This document shows, piece by piece, positions 7,108 through 9,927 of a stretch of 9,927 nt of DNA. The stretch is from Bacteroidota bacterium. GTDB lineage: Bacteria > Bacteroidota > Ignavibacteria > Ignavibacteriales > Melioribacteraceae. Each line of letters begins with the position of its first letter. The first letter of the stretch is position 1. The DNA is taken from NCBI GenBank assembly GCA_023381535.1, contig JAMCSN010000030.1, forward strand, positions 1 through 9,927. The letters are read 5' to 3'. Below the pieces are notes generated by a model. It was not told the DNA's origin, did not search any database, and worked only from the letters and a program-made list of their open reading frames with translations. Both the position numbers and the translations under genes were made by a program.

Positions 7108-7127
7108 TTGAGAATTGAGTATTGAAA
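7107..7127 (+). repeat. Degenerate heptamer tandem repeat before the methyltransferase start
   Basis: Three consecutive 7-base units, ATTGAGA, ATTGAGT and ATTGAAA, run directly from the hairpin to the methyltransferase ATG. The next two heptads (ATGCAGA, ATGAATT) keep a trace of the pattern inside the coding region. The units contain the only Shine-Dalgarno-like bases (GAG at 7117-7119) and an alternative TTG start at 7122. A change in copy number would therefore alter the ribosome binding region. Confidence 0.55.
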
Positions 7128-8708
7128 ATGCAGAATGAATTGATAACTATTAAAGAAGCAAGCGAATGGATAAGTATAAAGCTGAACAGAAAAGTTACAC
7201 CTTCGAATATTTCTTACTTGGTAAACTATGGCCGAGTTAGAAAGTATGGGAATAATGGAAATACTTTTGTTAATCGTGACGAGTTGTTAAGTTATTATAA
7301 TTCTTATTATGGTGAACGACAGCTTAACTGGAAAGAAAAACTTGGCGAAGATATTGATTGGCACTTATCTTTTGAACAATACAAAGAAGCGGATACTACA
7401 AAACATGTTCACCGGTTACACCCTTATAAAGGGAAATTTATTCCGCAACTAGTCGAGTATTTTCTAGATAATCACACCGATGAATTTAAGAAAGAGACTT
7501 TTTTTAATAAAGGGGACATTATTCTTGATCCGTTCTGTGGAAGCGGAACAACTCTAGTGCAGGCAAATGAATTAGGAATTCACGCATTAGGAACGGATAT
7601 ATCAGCTTTTAATTCTTTGATAAGTAACGTTAAAGTTGGAAAATATGATTTGTACGATGTGAATCACGAATTAAAGAAAATCACTGAAAAACTGAAACAA
7701 TTCATAGTTGATTCAAAAACTGTGAAATTTGAGCAACGACTTCTTGAAGAGATTGCTTTATTCAACAATAAATTTTTCCCTTCTCCAGAGTTCAAACGAA
7801 AAGTAAGAAATCGAGAAATTGATGAAGAACTTTACGGACAGAAGAAAGAGAAAGAATTTTTGCCGGTATATAAAAAACTAGTTAAAGAATACGATATTGA
7901 ATTGGGGCAAGAAGCAGCTGATAACTTTCTTGACAAATGGTATTTGAAGCATGTTCGTACTGAAATTGATTTCGTATTTAACCAGTTAAAAAAGATCAAA
8001 ACCCCTACTACTAAGAAGATCGTGACAATAATCTTGAGTCGTACAATTCGATCTTGTCGCGCAACTACCCATTCTGACCTAGCGACACTACTTGAGCCGA
8101 TTTCAACCACTTATTATTGTTCAAAGCATGGAAAAATTTGTAAGCCACTTTTCTCAATTTTAAGTTGGTGGGAAAGATATTCGAAAGATACATTAAAACG
8201 TTTAACTGAATTTAGTGTACTGAGAACGAACACTTATCAGCATTGCTTTACAGACGATAGCAGAACGGTTGATCTTTTTGCGGCAACAGAAAAGTCGAAT
8301 CCTGACTTTGCTCAACGATTAAAAAAACAAAAAATTAGCGGAATATTTTCAAGTCCACCATATGTTGGTTTAATCAACTATCATGAGCAGCATGAATACG
8401 CTTACGATCTTTTTGGATTTCCTAGGAACGACGAATCGGAAATTGGAAGGATGGATAAAGGACAAGGAAGTGAGGCTAAGGATGCTTATGTTGAAGGAAT
8501 TTCAGCAGTATTAAATAATTGTAAGAAGTTTTTAGTTTCTAACTATAACATATTTCTTGTTGCAAACGATAAGCATGGGTTGTACCAATCTATTGCAGAA
8601 AAAGCTGAAATGAGAGTAGTGCAGCAGTATAAAAGACCTGTTCTAAATAGAACAGAGAAAGATAAAGGTGTTTATTCAGAAAGTATTTTTCATTTTAAAG
8701 AGAAATAA
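7128..8708 (+). CDS. Type II DNA methyltransferase (SPPY type, alpha order) with N-terminal HTH
   Basis: From ATG 7128 this is a 526-residue SAM-dependent DNA methyltransferase that should protect the host from the endonuclease encoded next. Residues 5-60 look like a MerR/excisionase-type helix-turn-helix (ITIKEASEWI, then NRDELLSYY). Motif X-like HRLHPYKGKF is at about 96-105, motif I DPFCGSGT at 134-141 (SAM binding) and motif II Asp157. A long middle region of about 250 residues contains Cys331, His334 and Cys338 (YYCSKHGKIC). Catalytic motif IV SSPPY is at 408-412. The order X, I, II, long region, IV corresponds to the alpha class with a central target recognition domain. SPPY is usual for N4-cytosine enzymes, so m4C is the more likely product, with m6A not excluded. 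TTG 7122 is an alternative start. AT-rich compared with queC (22/60 and 21/60 G+C in two sampled lines against 29/60 and 34/60). Confidence 0.9.
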   Translation: MQNELITIKEASEWISIKLNRKVTPSNISYLVNYGRVRKYGNNGNTFVNRDELLSYYNSYYGERQLNWKEKLGEDIDWHLSFEQYKEADTTKHVHRLHPYKGKFIPQLVEYFLDNHTDEFKKETFFNKGDIILDPFCGSGTTLVQANELGIHALGTDISAFNSLISNVKVGKYDLYDVNHELKKITEKLKQFIVDSKTVKFEQRLLEEIALFNNKFFPSPEFKRKVRNREIDEELYGQKKEKEFLPVYKKLVKEYDIELGQEAADNFLDKWYLKHVRTEIDFVFNQLKKIKTPTTKKIVTIILSRTIRSCRATTHSDLATLLEPISTTYYCSKHGKICKPLFSILSWWERYSKDTLKRLTEFSVLRTNTYQHCFTDDSRTVDLFAATEKSNPDFAQRLKKQKISGIFSSPPYVGLINYHEQHEYAYDLFGFPRNDESEIGRMDKGQGSEAKDAYVEGISAVLNNCKKFLVSNYNIFLVANDKHGLYQSIAEKAEMRVVQQYKRPVLNRTEKDKGVYSESIFHFKEK

Positions 8709-8710
8709 AT

Positions 8711-9754
8711 ATGGATACTCTTAAGAAAGAAAGAATTGCTTTAGAGGTTATTAAAACGCTCAAATCGAGGTTCGACAATTTTCCCGAGGATGCTTCCGAT
8801 AATCGCAATGCGCCTTTTCACGAAGCTTTCCTAAAAGCGTTCAAAATAAAGATAGAAAAATATGTAACTGACATTCCGATTTTTATTAGTCTTGCTAGTT
8901 GGATGCACGGATTGAATACTTCTCTCGGTGAATCTTTTTTTGAACATGTTGCACATATCCTTTGCGACGGTGAGAAAAGAAAATTTGAGAAGATGAAGAT
9001 CAATAGAGAGCAACAATCTACGATTAGCAACATTATCGCCTCGCTTAAAAATAACACGCGGATTCCAAATTTAACACAGGAAAATAGGGAAATATTTAAA
9101 AAACAGAATACCGCCTCTGTTGAAGCACCAAACTTTTCAGCTGATGTTTACTTTGAAGAAGCAAATAAGATAGTGCTGATTGAATTGAAAACGGTTAAGC
9201 CCAATAGTGACATTTTCAAAGAACAAAAATCCAAATTCCTAAATGGAAAAGCAGCTTTAAGAAATCGATTCCCTTCCAAAAAAATATTCTTTTATTTAGG
9301 ATTCCCTTTCGATCCTTTACATGATGCTGAATGTGGGTTTGATAAGGATAGATTTTTCGATTACAGCATAGATTTCAGAAAGTACTTCGCTTCGGAGGAG
9401 GTTTTACTTGCCGATGAATTATGGAATTTCCTTTCCGGTGAGAAGGATACCATGCAAGAAATTCTTTCCATAATTAACTCCATTGCTACACCGGACTTTA
9501 TGGAGAAATTCAATTTTATTAACGAGCAGATAAATATTTGTAACGATAAACAAAGATATAGAAGAATATTAGGAGAATGGTTCTTGCAGAGAGAGCTGTC
9601 TGTAGTTAATAATATCGATACCATCCAAAAATTCTCACTTGAACACAAAAGAGTGCAGAGAATTCTTTCACAAAATTTATTTAGTAGTCAAAACGAGTAT
9701 AAAGAACCAAGAATTAATACATTGCTTGAAACGATTAACGAATTGAAATCTTAG
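8711..9754 (+). CDS. Type II restriction endonuclease, TdeIII/MjaII-like
   Basis: This 347-residue protein is predicted to cut unmodified DNA. Its start is 2 bases after the methyltransferase stop, the usual compact arrangement of a type II pair. A PD-(D/E)xK-like core is visible: Asp145 (SADVYF), then IELK with Glu158 and Lys160 on the next strand. Upstream is NTSLGESFFEHVAHIL (69-84) with Glu74, a likely helix contributing to the fold. A conserved-looking segment GFPFDP (197-202) is followed by ELWNFLSG (236-243). These fit my recollection of the TdeIII family (formerly MjaII), whose characterised members cut GGNCC. Family assignment is moderately sure; recognition sequence is inference only. 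The start ATG 8711 has AAAGAG upstream. The stop TAG at 9752-9754 lies in the queF ribosome binding site. Confidence 0.78.
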   Translation: MDTLKKERIALEVIKTLKSRFDNFPEDASDNRNAPFHEAFLKAFKIKIEKYVTDIPIFISLASWMHGLNTSLGESFFEHVAHILCDGEKRKFEKMKINREQQSTISNIIASLKNNTRIPNLTQENREIFKKQNTASVEAPNFSADVYFEEANKIVLIELKTVKPNSDIFKEQKSKFLNGKAALRNRFPSKKIFFYLGFPFDPLHDAECGFDKDRFFDYSIDFRKYFASEEVLLADELWNFLSGEKDTMQEILSIINSIATPDFMEKFNFINEQINICNDKQRYRRILGEWFLQRELSVVNNIDTIQKFSLEHKRVQRILSQNLFSSQNEYKEPRINTLLETINELKS

Positions 9755-9757
9755 GTA
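9752..9757 (+). promoter_or_regulatory. queF ribosome binding site overlapping the endonuclease stop codon
   Basis: The sequence TAGGTA contains the endonuclease stop TAG and an AGG Shine-Dalgarno core (9753-9755), 6 bases before the queF ATG at 9762. No terminator or promoter match lies between the two genes, so queF translation is probably coupled to, and transcription shared with, the restriction gene. Confidence 0.6.
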
Positions 9758-9761
9758 AAAA

Positions 9762-9927
9762 ATGGCCAACAAAACTAAACTACTCGTAACTTTTCCTAAT
9801 CCGAATCCGGAGAGAGATTACACAATTATTCACACCGCGCCGGAGTTCACTTCGCTTTGTCCCGTTACCAGTCAGCCGGATTTTGCAACGATAGTTCTCG
9901 AATACATTCCGGAAAAAATTTGCGTTG
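9762..9927 (+). CDS. queF: NADPH-dependent 7-cyano-7-deazaguanine reductase QueF (3' end outside window)
   Basis: QueF reduces the nitrile of preQ0 to the amine preQ1, the queuosine precursor inserted into tRNA. The 55 codons in view contain the hallmark segment [15 protein letters not shown] (28-42). It holds Cys33, which forms the thioimide with substrate, and Asp40, the general acid, at the 7-residue spacing known in the family. The short N-terminus before this motif fits the unimodal (B. subtilis-type) QueF rather than the long bimodal E. coli type. Base composition returns to that of queC (31/60 G+C in 9841-9900). The gene starts 7 bases after the endonuclease stop. No queuosine-pathway gene other than queC is in the window. 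Confidence 0.95.
   Translation, partial: MANKTKLLVTFPNPNPERDYTIIHTAPEFTSLCPVTSQPDFATIVLEYIPEKICV

Noticed and set aside
7089..9927. A 7-deazaguanine DNA modification (dpd-like) island.
   Set aside because: No transglycosylase or other Dpd protein is visible; queC with queF fits tRNA queuosine synthesis, and the two genes between them are an ordinary SAM methyltransferase and endonuclease.

Overview
The window looks like a chromosomal segment from the Bacteroidota/Ignavibacteriota side of the FCB group. Three candidate promoters match the Bacteroidota-type -7 consensus TAnnTTTG, and the P1B-ATPase carries the N-terminal Cys-rich domain seen in CcoI/FixI proteins. There is also an SCSK-type lipoprotein with a DUF4932-like metallopeptidase domain, and base composition is moderate to AT-rich. 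The phylum assignment is inference from these traits, not from a marker gene.

Layout. Positions 1-1544 (minus strand) hold most of a CcoI/FixI copper-transporting P-type ATPase, cut by the window edge just after its DKTGT phosphorylation motif. A 195-base divergent intergenic region with a TAACTTTG promoter element on each strand separates it from a plus-strand short-chain dehydrogenase (1740-2516). Next is a small unrecognised gene of 78 codons (2673-2909) with its own candidate promoter, a near-perfect Shine-Dalgarno and a strong intrinsic terminator (3039-3078). A convergent minus-strand YciO-family protein (3120-3737) follows. It is divergent from a plus-strand major facilitator transporter (3922-5106), which is followed by a lipoprotein with an HExxH...E metallopeptidase signature (5188-6291).

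The right third is the most interesting part. queC (6399-7088) and queF (from 9762, cut by the window end) are the steps that make preQ0 and reduce it to preQ1 in queuosine biosynthesis. A complete two-gene type II restriction-modification system lies between them: an alpha-order SPPY-type DNA methyltransferase with an N-terminal helix-turn-helix domain (7128-8708), and a TdeIII/MjaII-like PD-(D/E)xK endonuclease (8711-9754). The pair is AT-richer than the two que genes in the stretches I counted. Its left edge is marked by a 15-base perfect palindromic hairpin followed directly by a degenerate heptamer tandem repeat. At its right edge the endonuclease stop codon lies inside the ribosome binding site of queF. 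All four genes are on one strand with gaps of 39, 2 and 7 bases, so an acquired restriction system appears to have become part of a queuosine operon.

No intergenic stretch exceeds about 210 bases. I see no tRNA, rRNA, CRISPR array or insertion sequence in the window.
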